A DNA stretch of 18,617 nt from Candidatus Thorarchaeota archaeon (GTDB lineage Archaea > Asgardarchaeota > Thorarchaeia > Thorarchaeales > Thorarchaeaceae): NCBI GenBank assembly GCA_016841005.1, contig JAEORG010000417.1:1-18617 (forward strand), written 5' to 3'. This document shows, one piece after another, positions 1-7,269 of the stretch (position 1 is the first letter of the stretch; each line of letters starts with the position of its first letter). The notes beneath the pieces were generated by a model. The model was not told the DNA's origin and did not search any database. It saw only the letters and a list, made by a program, of their open reading frames with translations. The translations under genes and the position numbers were made by a program.

Positions 1-42
1 GAAATTCTCGAAAAGGAGCGTGAGCGAACATATCTGTTCTGA
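1..42 (+). CDS. 3' end of probable ribosomal protein L5 (partial)
   Basis: Frame 1 from the window edge reads 13 charged residues ending in RTYLF and then TGA at 40-42. The last bases of the stop overlap the Shine-Dalgarno of the next gene (GAGGTGAT, 41-48), as is typical inside this operon. In archaea L5 is the usual gene before S14 in the spc operon, so position suggests L5, the 5S rRNA-binding protein of the large subunit. The fragment is too short to confirm the family from sequence alone. Confidence 0.5.
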   Translation, partial: EILEKERERTYLF

Positions 43-53
43 GGTGATCAAAG

Positions 54-224
54 ATGAGTGCAAAGAAAGAACGTGGAAAACGCAGAAAGAAGATGGGTAA
101 AGGGAGTAGGACTTGCATCCGCTGTGGCACACATCAAGCGATTATCCGCTCATATGGACTGAACATGTGCCGACGCTGTTTTAGAGAAACAGCAGTCAAG
201 CTCGGCTTCAGGAAACTGAGTTAG
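54..224 (+). CDS. rps14: 30S ribosomal protein S14, zinc-binding type
   Basis: A 56-residue protein that binds the 3' domain of 16S rRNA in the small-subunit head. It has a basic N-terminus ([10 protein letters not shown]) and a zinc knuckle made of CIRC (residues 21-24) and CRRC (39-42), which defines the short, zinc-containing S14 of archaea. It ends with the family-typical GFRKLS. The ATG at 54 has a strong GAGGTGAT Shine-Dalgarno at 41-48. It lies between the probable L5 end and S8, in normal spc operon order. Confidence 0.96.
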   Translation: MSAKKERGKRRKKMGKGSRTCIRCGTHQAIIRSYGLNMCRRCFRETAVKLGFRKLS

Positions 225-240
225 GGAGGTTGGAAGAAAA

Positions 241-633
241 ATGACACTACTAGACCCGTTGGCTGACGCAATGGCAAATATCTACAACAGCGAGCTTGTA
301 GGAAAGCCAGAAGTTGTCATTGCCCCTGCATCTAGCTTAATCGAACGAGTTCTGCAAGTTATGCAGATAAAGGGTTACATTGGTGAGTTTGAGAAAGTCG
401 ATGATGGTAGAGCTGGAATGTTTCGCATCCAATTGATGGGTCGTACAAACAAATGCGGGGTAATCAAACCTAGATTCCCCGTCAAACGAGATGGATTTGA
501 GAAGTACGAGAAACGCTTCCTACCCGCCTACAATTATGGAATATTGATAGTCACAACCCCTATGGGTGTGATGACTCATAGTGAGGCCAAAGACCGTGGA
601 ATAGGTGGTCGTCTACTGGCCTATGTATACTAA
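241..633 (+). CDS. rps8: 30S ribosomal protein S8
   Basis: A 130-residue primary binder of the 16S rRNA central domain, needed early in small-subunit assembly. The length matches archaeal S8 (about 130). It starts with the usual [13 protein letters not shown] motif (residues 4-16). The C-terminal RNA-binding signature lies at about residues 100-130, with [13 protein letters not shown] followed by the GGRLLAYVY end. GGGAGGT at 224-230 serves as Shine-Dalgarno for the ATG at 241. It follows S14 by 16 bases and precedes L6 by 12. Confidence 0.97.
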   Translation: MTLLDPLADAMANIYNSELVGKPEVVIAPASSLIERVLQVMQIKGYIGEFEKVDDGRAGMFRIQLMGRTNKCGVIKPRFPVKRDGFEKYEKRFLPAYNYGILIVTTPMGVMTHSEAKDRGIGGRLLAYVY

Positions 634-645
634 GGAGATCATGAG

Positions 646-1206
646 ATGTCAAACGTAGAATATGAAAAGAGGTTTGAGATTCCTAGCGATTGCCAAGTGA
701 TTGTTGATGATAAGACAATCACAGTCAGTGGATCTAAGGGAACTCTCTCGAGGATGTTCCCCGAACCCCAAGTCCAGATAAAAATGGAAGGCAATGAGGT
801 AGTGGCATCCACAGAGATCTCCAGAAAGAAAACACGAGCCTTAGTGGGGACTGTCCTTGCACATACTCGAAATATGTGCATCGGTGTCCAACATGGATAT
901 GAATACACTCTGAAAATAGTATACTCTCACTTCCCAATGACAGTTGAAATCAAAGGTGATACTGTAATCATCAAGAACTTCATTGGAGAGCGTGGGACGC
1001 GTTCTGCTAGACTGATTGGAGATGTAGAAGTGAAGACCACGGAGGACGAAGTAATAATCAGCGGAATAGACATCGAACACGTGTCACAAAGTGCCGCTAA
1101 CATACAACTCGCCACAAAGATCCGAGATAAGGACCGTCGTATATTCTTGGATGGTATCTATGTCATTAAGAAACGGAAAGGCGAGGAAGTGAAATCGATA
1201 GTATAG
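646..1206 (+). CDS. rpl6: 50S ribosomal protein L6
   Basis: A 186-residue large-subunit protein located near the factor-binding site. It begins with an archaeal-type N-terminus (FEIPSDCQVIVDDKTITVSG) and shows the two repeated L6 folds, roughly residues 10-85 and 90-170. The second contains the strand NFIGERGTRSARLIGDVEV. Length is normal for archaeal/eukaryotic-type L6 (about 180). GGAG at 634-637 directly after the S8 stop is the Shine-Dalgarno. Confidence 0.96.
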   Translation: MSNVEYEKRFEIPSDCQVIVDDKTITVSGSKGTLSRMFPEPQVQIKMEGNEVVASTEISRKKTRALVGTVLAHTRNMCIGVQHGYEYTLKIVYSHFPMTVEIKGDTVIIKNFIGERGTRSARLIGDVEVKTTEDEVIISGIDIEHVSQSAANIQLATKIRDKDRRIFLDGIYVIKKRKGEEVKSIV

Positions 1207-1217
1207 GAGGCAGGACG

Positions 1218-2075
1218 ATGTCAAAGAAACCCCAACTTGGTGATGTTCCTGGTGTTGGCACAAAGATGGAGGAGAAACTCCGAGAAGCTGGAGTTAAGAC
1301 ACCTGCATCATTGTCTAAGGCTAATCCGGAAAAATTGGCAGGGAAGGTCGATGGTCTAAGTGTAGCTGGAGCCGAGAAAATAATCGAAGCAGCAAAAGAG
1401 CTAGTTCCATCTAAACCTGCAAAGAAAGAAACCAAGCCAAAGAAAGCCGCTGAGAAAAAGGATGCAAAACCTGCGGCTAAACCAAAGAAGGAAGCTAAAG
1501 CCGAAGCCCCAAAGACAAAGAAGACGGCTGAAGAGAAACCTAAGGAGAAAAAGGCAGCTCCGAAGAAGAAAGAACCAGCTCCTAAGAAGAAGAAGAAGAA
1601 GCCTGATCTTGATATCAAGAAGAGAGAAATTCCATACGACCAACGGCTCTTTAAAGTTGCTCAGACAAAGAAGAAGCGCAAACCTAGTTTCAGGCATGAA
1701 CAGGCACATCGATGGATACGAATCAGTGATAGATGGCGAAAAGTCAGGGGCATTGATAGTGCTACACGGGTGAAGAGTAAAGGTCGCATTGCAATGGTAA
1801 GTGCAGGTTATCGAAGTCCAAAGGCAGTTCGAGGACTTCATCCTTCAGGATATGAAGAAGCAATGGTTTCCAGACCTTCTGATCTCGATGGACTTGACCC
1901 TAATACTCATGCAATTAGAATAGCTAGTACTGTGGGTATGAAAAAGCGTCAAGATATTCTCGATAAAGCAGAGATGGGTATGTTCAAAGTTCTAAATCCA
2001 GGAGCTCCTGAATCAGTTGTCGAAGAGGACCTCTTTGAAGAACTTGAGGGTCTTGATGACTTGGAGGTTGATTAA
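1218..2075 (+). CDS. rpl32e: 50S ribosomal protein L32e with N-terminal helix-hairpin-helix and Lys/Ala/Pro linker
   Basis: A 285-residue protein in three parts. Residues about 7-63 form a helix-hairpin-helix unit (GDVPGVGTKMEEKLREAG, then GLSVAGAEKIIEAA). Residues about 64-130 are a low-complexity Lys/Ala/Pro/Glu linker resembling histone H1 tails. The L32e domain starts near residue 150 (PSFRHEQAHRWIRISDRWRKVRG) and continues through KAVRGLHPSGYEEAMV. The C-terminus is strongly acidic. Archaeal L32e cores are about 130 residues, so more than half of this protein is extension. HhH-extended L32e is known in some archaea such as haloarchaea; what the extension does is unclear. GGAGG follows the L6 stop directly. 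Confidence 0.95.
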   Translation: MSKKPQLGDVPGVGTKMEEKLREAGVKTPASLSKANPEKLAGKVDGLSVAGAEKIIEAAKELVPSKPAKKETKPKKAAEKKDAKPAAKPKKEAKAEAPKTKKTAEEKPKEKKAAPKKKEPAPKKKKKKPDLDIKKREIPYDQRLFKVAQTKKKRKPSFRHEQAHRWIRISDRWRKVRGIDSATRVKSKGRIAMVSAGYRSPKAVRGLHPSGYEEAMVSRPSDLDGLDPNTHAIRIASTVGMKKRQDILDKAEMGMFKVLNPGAPESVVEEDLFEELEGLDDLEVD

Positions 2076-2077
2076 GA

Positions 2078-2530
2078 ATGAAGCTCACAACCCAGAAACG
2101 ACTTGCTGCAGATGTAATGAAGGTAGGTATGTCTCGAGTGTGGATTGACCCTGAATTCCAAGATGAAGTCAGCCTAGCTATAACTAAAGATGACATTCGC
2201 AGACTTGTCGATGAAGGTGCAATTCAACGAAAACAAAAGGTAGGTGTGAGCAGAGGTCGTGCAAGGTATATTCAACGCCAGAAGCGTAAGGGTCAGAGAA
2301 AAGGCCCTGGACATAAGAAAGGAAAGGCAACTGCAAAACTATCAAAGAAGGAACGGTGGATGCACAAGATACGTCCTATGCGACGCGAGCTTCAACGCCT
2401 AAGAGATGAAGGGAAAATCACCCGTAAGGTCTATCGTGAGTTATACTTGAAGGCGAAAGGTAATGCATTCAGAAATACATCTCACATGAAGACGTACATC
2501 TCCGAACAAAAACTAGGAGGGACCAAGTAA
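2078..2530 (+). CDS. rpl19e: 50S ribosomal protein L19e
   Basis: A 150-residue archaeal/eukaryotic large-subunit protein whose long helix takes part in an intersubunit bridge. The family start LTTQKRLAADVMKVGMSRVW, the VSRGRAR motif (residues 58-64), the basic KGPGHKKGKATAK stretch and the C-terminal long helix (RPMRRELQRLRDEGKI) are all present. Length matches the family. It starts two bases after the L32e stop, with GGAGG inside the L32e end, and its stop overlaps the L18 start by one base. Confidence 0.97.
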   Translation: MKLTTQKRLAADVMKVGMSRVWIDPEFQDEVSLAITKDDIRRLVDEGAIQRKQKVGVSRGRARYIQRQKRKGQRKGPGHKKGKATAKLSKKERWMHKIRPMRRELQRLRDEGKITRKVYRELYLKAKGNAFRNTSHMKTYISEQKLGGTK

Positions 2531-3276
2531 TGGCACAAGGTCCAACATACAGAGTTAAGTTTCGACGACGAAGAGAGGGTAAGACTAACTATTATCGCCG
2601 ACGAAGGTTATTACTCTCAAGAAAACCACGTCTAGTGATAAGAAAGACAAACACAAAGATCATTGTCCAAATCGTCAGTGCAACTGTAGCTGGTGACATG
2701 ACCGAGGCATCTGCGATATCCTCTGAGCTTACATCTCATGGATGGGCAGCAAGTACAAACAACTTACCTGGTGCATATCTTACAGGACTTCTTGCTGGTC
2801 TTCGAGCAAAAAGTAGAGGAGTCGATTATGCAGTACTCGACATTGGTCTTAATCCACCAGTCAAGGGCTCGAAACTTTATGCAGCGCTGAAGGGTGCAAT
2901 CGATGCAGGACTAGATATCCCGCACGACCCAGAAGTCTTACCTGACGAGGATCGTCTGTCTGGAACACACATTGTATCTAGCTATGATCATTTTGCTGGA
3001 AAAGAGAGTAAGATGTTTAGTAAAATTGGTGAAAAGAAGACAACAATCACTAGCATTCCTAAGAAATTCACAACGGTAAAGAATGCACTTCTAGAATTAC
3101 CTAAAACTGAACTCAAGAAGAAAAGAGGTAGAAAACCAAAGGCTGCAGCTGGAAAGAAGCCAGCCAAAAAGAAAGAGAAACCTGAACAACATCCACCTCG
3201 AGCAGTTCCAAGGAAGCCAAGGCCAAAGAAGCTGATAGCTAGAAGGGGTGGCAAGAAAGGCAAGAGGAAATTGTAG
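2530..3276 (+). CDS. rpl18: 50S ribosomal protein L18 with basic C-terminal extension
   Basis: A 248-residue 5S rRNA-binding protein. The archaeal N-terminus (YRVKFRRRREGKTNYYRRR, residues 6-24) and the L18 core (RLVIRKTNTKIIVQIV, then GLLAGLRAKSRGVDYAVLDIG) are clear. The core ends near residue 190. The last 55 or so residues are a Lys/Pro/Arg-rich tail containing KKRGRKPK, which resembles the RGRP core of AT-hooks. Archaeal L18 is usually 180-200 residues, so the tail is extra. The start shares one base with the L19e stop (TAATG), with GGAGG at 2517-2521. Confidence 0.95.
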   Translation: MAQGPTYRVKFRRRREGKTNYYRRRRLLLSRKPRLVIRKTNTKIIVQIVSATVAGDMTEASAISSELTSHGWAASTNNLPGAYLTGLLAGLRAKSRGVDYAVLDIGLNPPVKGSKLYAALKGAIDAGLDIPHDPEVLPDEDRLSGTHIVSSYDHFAGKESKMFSKIGEKKTTITSIPKKFTTVKNALLELPKTELKKKRGRKPKAAAGKKPAKKKEKPEQHPPRAVPRKPRPKKLIARRGGKKGKRKL

Positions 3277-3287
3277 GGTGATTGAAG

Positions 3288-3968
3288 ATGAGTAAACAGA
3301 GAAGAGGACGCAGGCCCCAAAGACAGGAAATAGATCCACTTCAAGATTGGGTTCCTAAGACACATCTAGGTAGGCTTGTGAAAGATGGCCATATCAATAG
3401 TATACAAGAGATATTCATGAATAACTATGTTATCCGTGAACCTGAGATTGTAACCATGTTATTTCCAGACCTTCGACAGGAGGTTGTGGATGTATCTATG
3501 GTTCAACGTCAGTCTGATAGCGGCCAACAAAAGAGTTTCAGAATCACAGTAGTTGTCGGAAATGGAGAAGGTGTTCTCGGTATTGGTATTGGAAAAGCCG
3601 CAGAATTTGTTCCTGCTGTGAGAGCTGCAGAGGCACGTGCCAAGCAAAACATCACTATAATCAGACGAGGATGCGGATCCTGGGAATGTAGATGCCATGA
3701 CCCGCATAGCATTCCTTTTGCTTCTGATGGACAATCCGGTTCTGTGAAAGTGACACTAAAACCTGCGCCTAAGGGTACAGGATTAGTTACTGCAGATGTT
3801 GGGAAAATTGTCCTCAGAATTGCGGGGTTGAAAGATATCTGGTCAATTACTAAGGGACGTTCAAGAACATCCTCGAACTTTGCAAAGGCAATGGTTGATG
3901 CGCTCGTAAACACCTACAGGATGTTGCCACCTCAGGAGTGGTCATACACTGGGGGGGTGCCTGAATAA
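3288..3968 (+). CDS. rps5: 30S ribosomal protein S5
   Basis: A 226-residue small-subunit protein at the mRNA entry site, important for decoding accuracy. The dsRBD-like N domain lies at about residues 60-135 (SFRITVVVGNGEGVLGIGIG, then CGSWECRC). The C domain follows with PAPKGTGLVTADVGKIVLRIAGLKD and ends in the archaeal SYTGGVPE-like tail. I chose the ATG at 3288 because GGTGAT (3278-3283) lies correctly before it; an in-frame TTG at 3282 falls inside that motif. The stop overlaps the L30 start by one base. Confidence 0.96.
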   Translation: MSKQRRGRRPQRQEIDPLQDWVPKTHLGRLVKDGHINSIQEIFMNNYVIREPEIVTMLFPDLRQEVVDVSMVQRQSDSGQQKSFRITVVVGNGEGVLGIGIGKAAEFVPAVRAAEARAKQNITIIRRGCGSWECRCHDPHSIPFASDGQSGSVKVTLKPAPKGTGLVTADVGKIVLRIAGLKDIWSITKGRSRTSSNFAKAMVDALVNTYRMLPPQEWSYTGGVPE

Positions 3969-4450
3969 TGAGCTCAGAAGAAAAAGTTATCCTCGCTATC
4001 AGAGTAAGAGGTCGGGTTCGAGTTAGACCACAAATTGAAACGACTCTTGACAAGCTTAGTTTGGTACGACTTCATCATGCAAAGGTGTACAAGACAACTC
4101 CTAGCATTCAGGGAATGATTACAAAGTCCAAAGACTACCTTACCTGGGGTGAAGTTGATTTGGATACCCTTACAAAATTGCTTGAGAAGCGAGGGAGAGT
4201 AACTGGCAATCAGAAGCTTACAGACGCATATGTCAAAAAGAACTCTTCATTTAGTTCCATCAAGGCTCTTGCAAAGGCAATGATAACTGGAGAGGCTGGC
4301 TTCAAGGATGTTGAAGGACTCAAACCAATATTTAGATTGACTCCTCCCTCAAAGGGGTACAAAGGGAAGACATACTGGTCAGTAGGTATGGGCGGTGTCA
4401 CTGGATATCGCGGCGAAGGTATAAACGAACTCGCGCAGAGAATGATATAG
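3968..4450 (+). CDS. rpl30: 50S ribosomal protein L30 (archaeal/eukaryotic L7e type)
   Basis: A 160-residue large-subunit protein. The N-terminal L30 fold reads VILAIRVRGRVRVRPQIETTL, then LSLVRLHHAKVY. The archaeal C-terminal extension follows, ending with the glycine-rich KGYKGKTYWSVGMGGVTGYRG. Length agrees with archaeal L30 (about 155) and not with bacterial L30 (about 60). The ATG overlaps the S5 stop (TAATG), implying translational coupling. An Hsp20-family gene follows, where L15 is normally next. Confidence 0.96.
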   Translation: MSSEEKVILAIRVRGRVRVRPQIETTLDKLSLVRLHHAKVYKTTPSIQGMITKSKDYLTWGEVDLDTLTKLLEKRGRVTGNQKLTDAYVKKNSSFSSIKALAKAMITGEAGFKDVEGLKPIFRLTPPSKGYKGKTYWSVGMGGVTGYRGEGINELAQRMI

Positions 4451-4465
4451 AATAAGGTGAAAACA

Positions 4466-4999
4466 ATGTCCTGGGGAAATGATGATGATGCTCGTGATGC
4501 TCTCCGAAGATGGCTTGGAGAGTTCCTACCAGAATCTATGTTTAAAGAAATCGAAGATATGATGGACCGAATGATGCAACAGATGAGAGATGGCACTTTG
4601 TTTGACCCAAATGAGATGGAAGAATTCATGAAGGATCCCCAAGGTACAAATCCTTTCGTCTTTGGGTTTTCGATGAGGCTTGGTCCTGATGGGAAACCAA
4701 TCCTTCAACGATTTGGCAACACACCAGATGATCAAGGTAGCAAGATGACTCCACATCTCGAGCCTCTTGTTGATGTCATCGAGGAAGATGATGAGGTAAT
4801 TGTTGTTGCGGAATTACCTGGCGTTGATAAAGACAGTATAAAGGTCCGTGTAAAGGATAACAAACTAACAATAGATGTTGACGATGCTGAAAGACCATAC
4901 CACAAAGTCTTGGAGCTCCCTTCGAAGGTAGAGAAGGAAAATGCAAAGTCAGCAATACGCAATGGAGTGCTTGAAGTTCGCCTGATGAAGGCATTGTAG
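4466..4999 (+). CDS. Hsp20/alpha-crystallin family small heat shock protein
   Basis: A 177-residue putative ATP-independent holdase. Residues 1-60 are helical, acidic and Met-rich (FKEIEDMMDRMMQQM). A short segment with FGFSMRLGPDGKPILQRFGN (residues 66-85) is shared by an archaeal Hsp20 subgroup. The alpha-crystallin domain spans residues 99-177, with VVAELPGVDKDSIKVRV and the closing NGVLEVRL (166-173). There is no IxI tail after the domain. AAGGTGA (4454-4460) supports the ATG at 4466 over the GTG at 4457. It sits between L30 and L15 in the same direction with 15- and 12-base gaps, so it is probably co-transcribed with ribosomal genes. Confidence 0.9.
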   Translation: MSWGNDDDARDALRRWLGEFLPESMFKEIEDMMDRMMQQMRDGTLFDPNEMEEFMKDPQGTNPFVFGFSMRLGPDGKPILQRFGNTPDDQGSKMTPHLEPLVDVIEEDDEVIVVAELPGVDKDSIKVRVKDNKLTIDVDDAERPYHKVLELPSKVEKENAKSAIRNGVLEVRLMKAL

Positions 5000-5011
5000 A
5001 GAGTGACCAAG

Positions 5012-5464
5012 ATGCAGAAACGAAAATCAAAGAAAATCCACAAGATGAGAGGTCGTCGTGCCGCAGGTTATGGATTTAGTGCGGGACATAGAGCTTCTGG
5101 ACAGAGGGGCGGCGTTGGAATGGCTGGTTCAAAGAAGCATCATTACATCAAAATAATGCAGGAAAATCCAATGTACTTCGGTAAACACGGATTCAAGAAG
5201 CCTCAGCACTTGGTAGAAGAGACAGTTGTCATCAATGTAGGCGACTTAGATGAAGGAGCAGATAGATTGGTCGAACGCGGAATTGCTACCATGAAGAGTA
5301 AACGTTACCAGATAGACCTTTCAAAGCTCGGAATAGACAAGGTCCTGGGATCGGGGAAAGTCACAAAGAAGATGGACTTGACAGGAGTCAAGGATATCAG
5401 TGAGCGGGCACGCGAGAAGATCACTGGTAATGGTGGCACACTCGATCTGCCAGCTGAAGAATAA
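5012..5464 (+). CDS. rpl15: 50S ribosomal protein L15
   Basis: A 150-residue large-subunit protein that acts late in assembly. It shows the archaeal/eukaryotic L27a-type start (KIHKMRGRRAAGYGFSAGHR), the glycine-rich GQRGGVGMAGSKKHH, and the family C-terminal part (VLGSGKVTKKMDLTGVKDIS). GAGTGA (5001-5006) favours the ATG at 5012 over the GTG at 5003. It is the last gene before a terminator-like hairpin, so secY appears to have its own promoter here instead of being simply the next operon gene. Confidence 0.95.
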   Translation: MQKRKSKKIHKMRGRRAAGYGFSAGHRASGQRGGVGMAGSKKHHYIKIMQENPMYFGKHGFKKPQHLVEETVVINVGDLDEGADRLVERGIATMKSKRYQIDLSKLGIDKVLGSGKVTKKMDLTGVKDISERAREKITGNGGTLDLPAEE

Positions 5465-5477
5465 GATCAATTTCAGA

Positions 5478-5518
5478 GTGTCCAAGCAATTGCGCTTGGC
5501 ACTTCATTACTCTTTTTC
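5478..5518 (+). terminator. Terminator-like hairpin after L15
   Basis: GTG (5478-5480) plus CCAAGC (5482-5487) pairs with GCTTGG (5494-5499) plus CAC (5500-5502), with one bulged T and a six-base loop. A T-rich run (TCTTTTTC, 5511-5518) follows. This suits termination or attenuation at the end of the ribosomal operon. Archaeal termination depends mainly on the U-tract, so the hairpin role is inferred. Confidence 0.55.
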
Positions 5519-5541
5519 ACTTGCTTCATCATGATGTAATC

Positions 5542-5562
5542 TTGTACTATTGGTTAGTACAA
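5542..5562. repeat. Inverted repeat in the L15-secY spacer
   Basis: A perfect 7-base inverted repeat, TTGTACT (5542-5548) and AGTACAA (5556-5562), separated by seven bases. It lies about 80 bases before the TATA-like box of secY. It could be an RNA hairpin in a read-through transcript or a dimeric regulator site; nothing in the sequence decides between them. Confidence 0.4.
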
Positions 5563-5640
5563 TCTCTTAACATAGATACCAGTTATTTGCAAGTGTATAT
5601 GAAAACTCAAGGGGTTCTGACTGTTTAGGGGGACCACTAG

Positions 5641-5648
5641 CTTTAAAG
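5641..5648 (+). promoter_or_regulatory. TATA-like box for secY
   Basis: CTTTAAAG lies 50-57 bases before the proposed secY start. Initiation about 25 bases downstream would leave a leader of roughly 30 bases that holds an AGGAG-like motif (5682-5686). Together with the terminator-like hairpin after L15, this suggests separate transcription of secY. The call rests on position and base composition only. Confidence 0.4.
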
Positions 5649-5697
5649 GCACAACTCAGTTGGAACCTCGAAAATACCTGCAGGAGAGAAAAGGTCT

Positions 5698-7167
5698 TTG
5701 CCATCAACATTTCTCAAAGCATTATCACCTTTCGTGAGAATCATGCCGGAAGTCAAAACTCCGGACAGAGAGGTCTCATTCAGGGAGAAGGTGGTGTGGA
5801 CCGTAGTTGTCCTGATCATCTTCCTCGTCATGTCACACCTCCCACTCTATGGAGTTGACGCCCAGGCTGGAACTGACTATCTATGGGCTATGCGAGTCAT
5901 TCTCGCAAGTACACGTGGAACCCTGATGGAGCTTGGTATAGGACCTATAGTCACTGCAGGACTGGTAATGCAGCTCCTATCAGGATCAAAGATAATTAAC
6001 GTAGACTTTGGAGACCCAGAGGACAGAGCACTGTTCACTGGTGGTCAGAAGGTACTTGCGATGTTCATGACAGCTTTCCAAGCTATCGCATACATTCTAG
6101 GTAATGCCTATGGAGCGCTAGACCCAACACAACAGGTCGTAGTCTTTATGCAGCTCTTCTTCTCTGGAATCATTGTCATCCTCATGGATGAGCTTGTACA
6201 GAAGGGCTGGGGACTAGGTTCTGGAGTATCACTGTTCATCATGACCAATGTTGCAGGTCAAGTAATGTTCAATATGTTCAATGTTCTCGAGTACGAGTCT
6301 GGTACTAATCTACCAAAGGGTATTGTTGCAGCAATGATTGCAAACTTACTTCGTTTCTTTGGAATTGGTACTGATCTCGGAGAGGCTGTGGATGCAACTT
6401 GGCTCTTTGCGCGAAATGGAATTGACCCCAGTATATTAGCGCTCATAGTAACGTTTGTCATATTTGGAGTGGTCTTGTACTTAGAATCGGTACGCGTAGA
6501 AATACCGTTGCAGTATGCAAAGTACAGAGGTATGAAGGCTAGGTATCCCATCAAGCTGCTGTATACTTCTAATATACCTGTGATTCTTGCACAGGCGCTC
6601 TACGCGAATATCATTTTCTTCGGGCAGATCATTTGGAACACGTGGAATCCGCTAGGGAATAACCCATTCCTGAATGTTCTGGGAATGTATGAAACACAAG
6701 GTGGGAGAATGGTGGCCGTCTCGGGCTTGGCGCGGTATATCACACCGCCGCAAGGAATCTTCGATATAGTGACTAAATCAGATGGCGCACTTCATATAAT
6801 ATTCTACTCGCTGCTCATGATATTTCTCTGTTGGGGCTTCAGTAAGATCTGGGTTGATATTTCAGGCATAGCGCCGCGGGATGTTTCGCGGCAGCTCCTC
6901 GATTCCGGGTATATTGGACCTGGTTTCAGAAGGAGCGAGAAAGTCCTTGAAAGGCTCCTAGAGCGATACATTCCTGTCGTCGCTGGATTGGGTGGTTTCC
7001 TCATAGGAATAATTGCTGCTGCAGCGGACATCATGGGTGCGCTTGCGAGCGGCACAGGTATACTGCTGATGGTATCAATCATCAAACAGTACTATGAACA
7101 GATCGCAAAAGAACAGCTTGCTGGAATGGGCGGCGAAGGTATCCAAGGATTGTTAGGAATACTGTAA
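5698..7167 (+). CDS. secY: Preprotein translocase subunit SecY (Sec61 alpha)
   Basis: A 489-residue, ten-helix central channel of the Sec translocon in the cell membrane. The N-terminal helix (VRIMPEVKTPDREVSFREKV), the plug/TM2 region (GTLMELGIGPIVTAGLVMQL), the YAKYRGMKARYPIKLLYTSNIP loop between TM6 and TM7 and the C-terminal SEKVLERLLERYIP segment are archaeal SecY hallmarks. Residues before the ATG at 5743 align with the N-terminal helix of archaeal SecY, so an upstream TTG at 5698 is the preferred start; this is not certain. Archaeal SecY is about 430-490 residues. It usually precedes adkA, but here several other genes intervene. Confidence 0.96.
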   Translation: MPSTFLKALSPFVRIMPEVKTPDREVSFREKVVWTVVVLIIFLVMSHLPLYGVDAQAGTDYLWAMRVILASTRGTLMELGIGPIVTAGLVMQLLSGSKIINVDFGDPEDRALFTGGQKVLAMFMTAFQAIAYILGNAYGALDPTQQVVVFMQLFFSGIIVILMDELVQKGWGLGSGVSLFIMTNVAGQVMFNMFNVLEYESGTNLPKGIVAAMIANLLRFFGIGTDLGEAVDATWLFARNGIDPSILALIVTFVIFGVVLYLESVRVEIPLQYAKYRGMKARYPIKLLYTSNIPVILAQALYANIIFFGQIIWNTWNPLGNNPFLNVLGMYETQGGRMVAVSGLARYITPPQGIFDIVTKSDGALHIIFYSLLMIFLCWGFSKIWVDISGIAPRDVSRQLLDSGYIGPGFRRSEKVLERLLERYIPVVAGLGGFLIGIIAAAADIMGALASGTGILLMVSIIKQYYEQIAKEQLAGMGGEGIQGLLGIL

Positions 7168-7177
7168 CCTAGAAAAA

Positions 7178-7214
7178 GCAGGGGCTTTGAGCCCTTGCTC
7201 TCCATTTATTCATT
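7178..7214 (+). terminator. Terminator-like hairpin after secY
   Basis: GCAGGGGCT (7178-7186) pairs with AGCCCTTGC (7190-7198) over nine base pairs including one G-T, with a TTG loop. A T-rich stretch (7199-7219) follows. It begins 11 bases after the secY stop, so it is well placed to end the secY transcript. Confidence 0.6.
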
Positions 7215-7269
7215 TTCTAGAACTAGATTTATTATTCCAAAGAGGCTATTTGACATGAGAAGGGGGTAA

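Noticed and set aside
1583..1602. Run of repeated AAG codons as a possible programmed frameshift site
   Set aside because: The L32e domain continues in the same frame afterwards, so there is no need for frameshifting; a simple lysine run explains it.
1166..1618. 150-residue minus-strand frame opposite L32e, rich in Phe, Ser and Ala
   Set aside because: It is the mirror of the Lys-rich AAG/GCT codon runs in the L32e linker; low complexity, no start signal.
1462..1773. 103-residue Arg/Lys-rich plus-strand frame inside L32e
   Set aside because: A frame-shifted reading of the same lysine repeats; no ribosome site and no independent family pattern.
3509..3913. 134-residue minus-strand frame opposite S5
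   Set aside because: Shadow of S5; no start signal and no recognisable domain.
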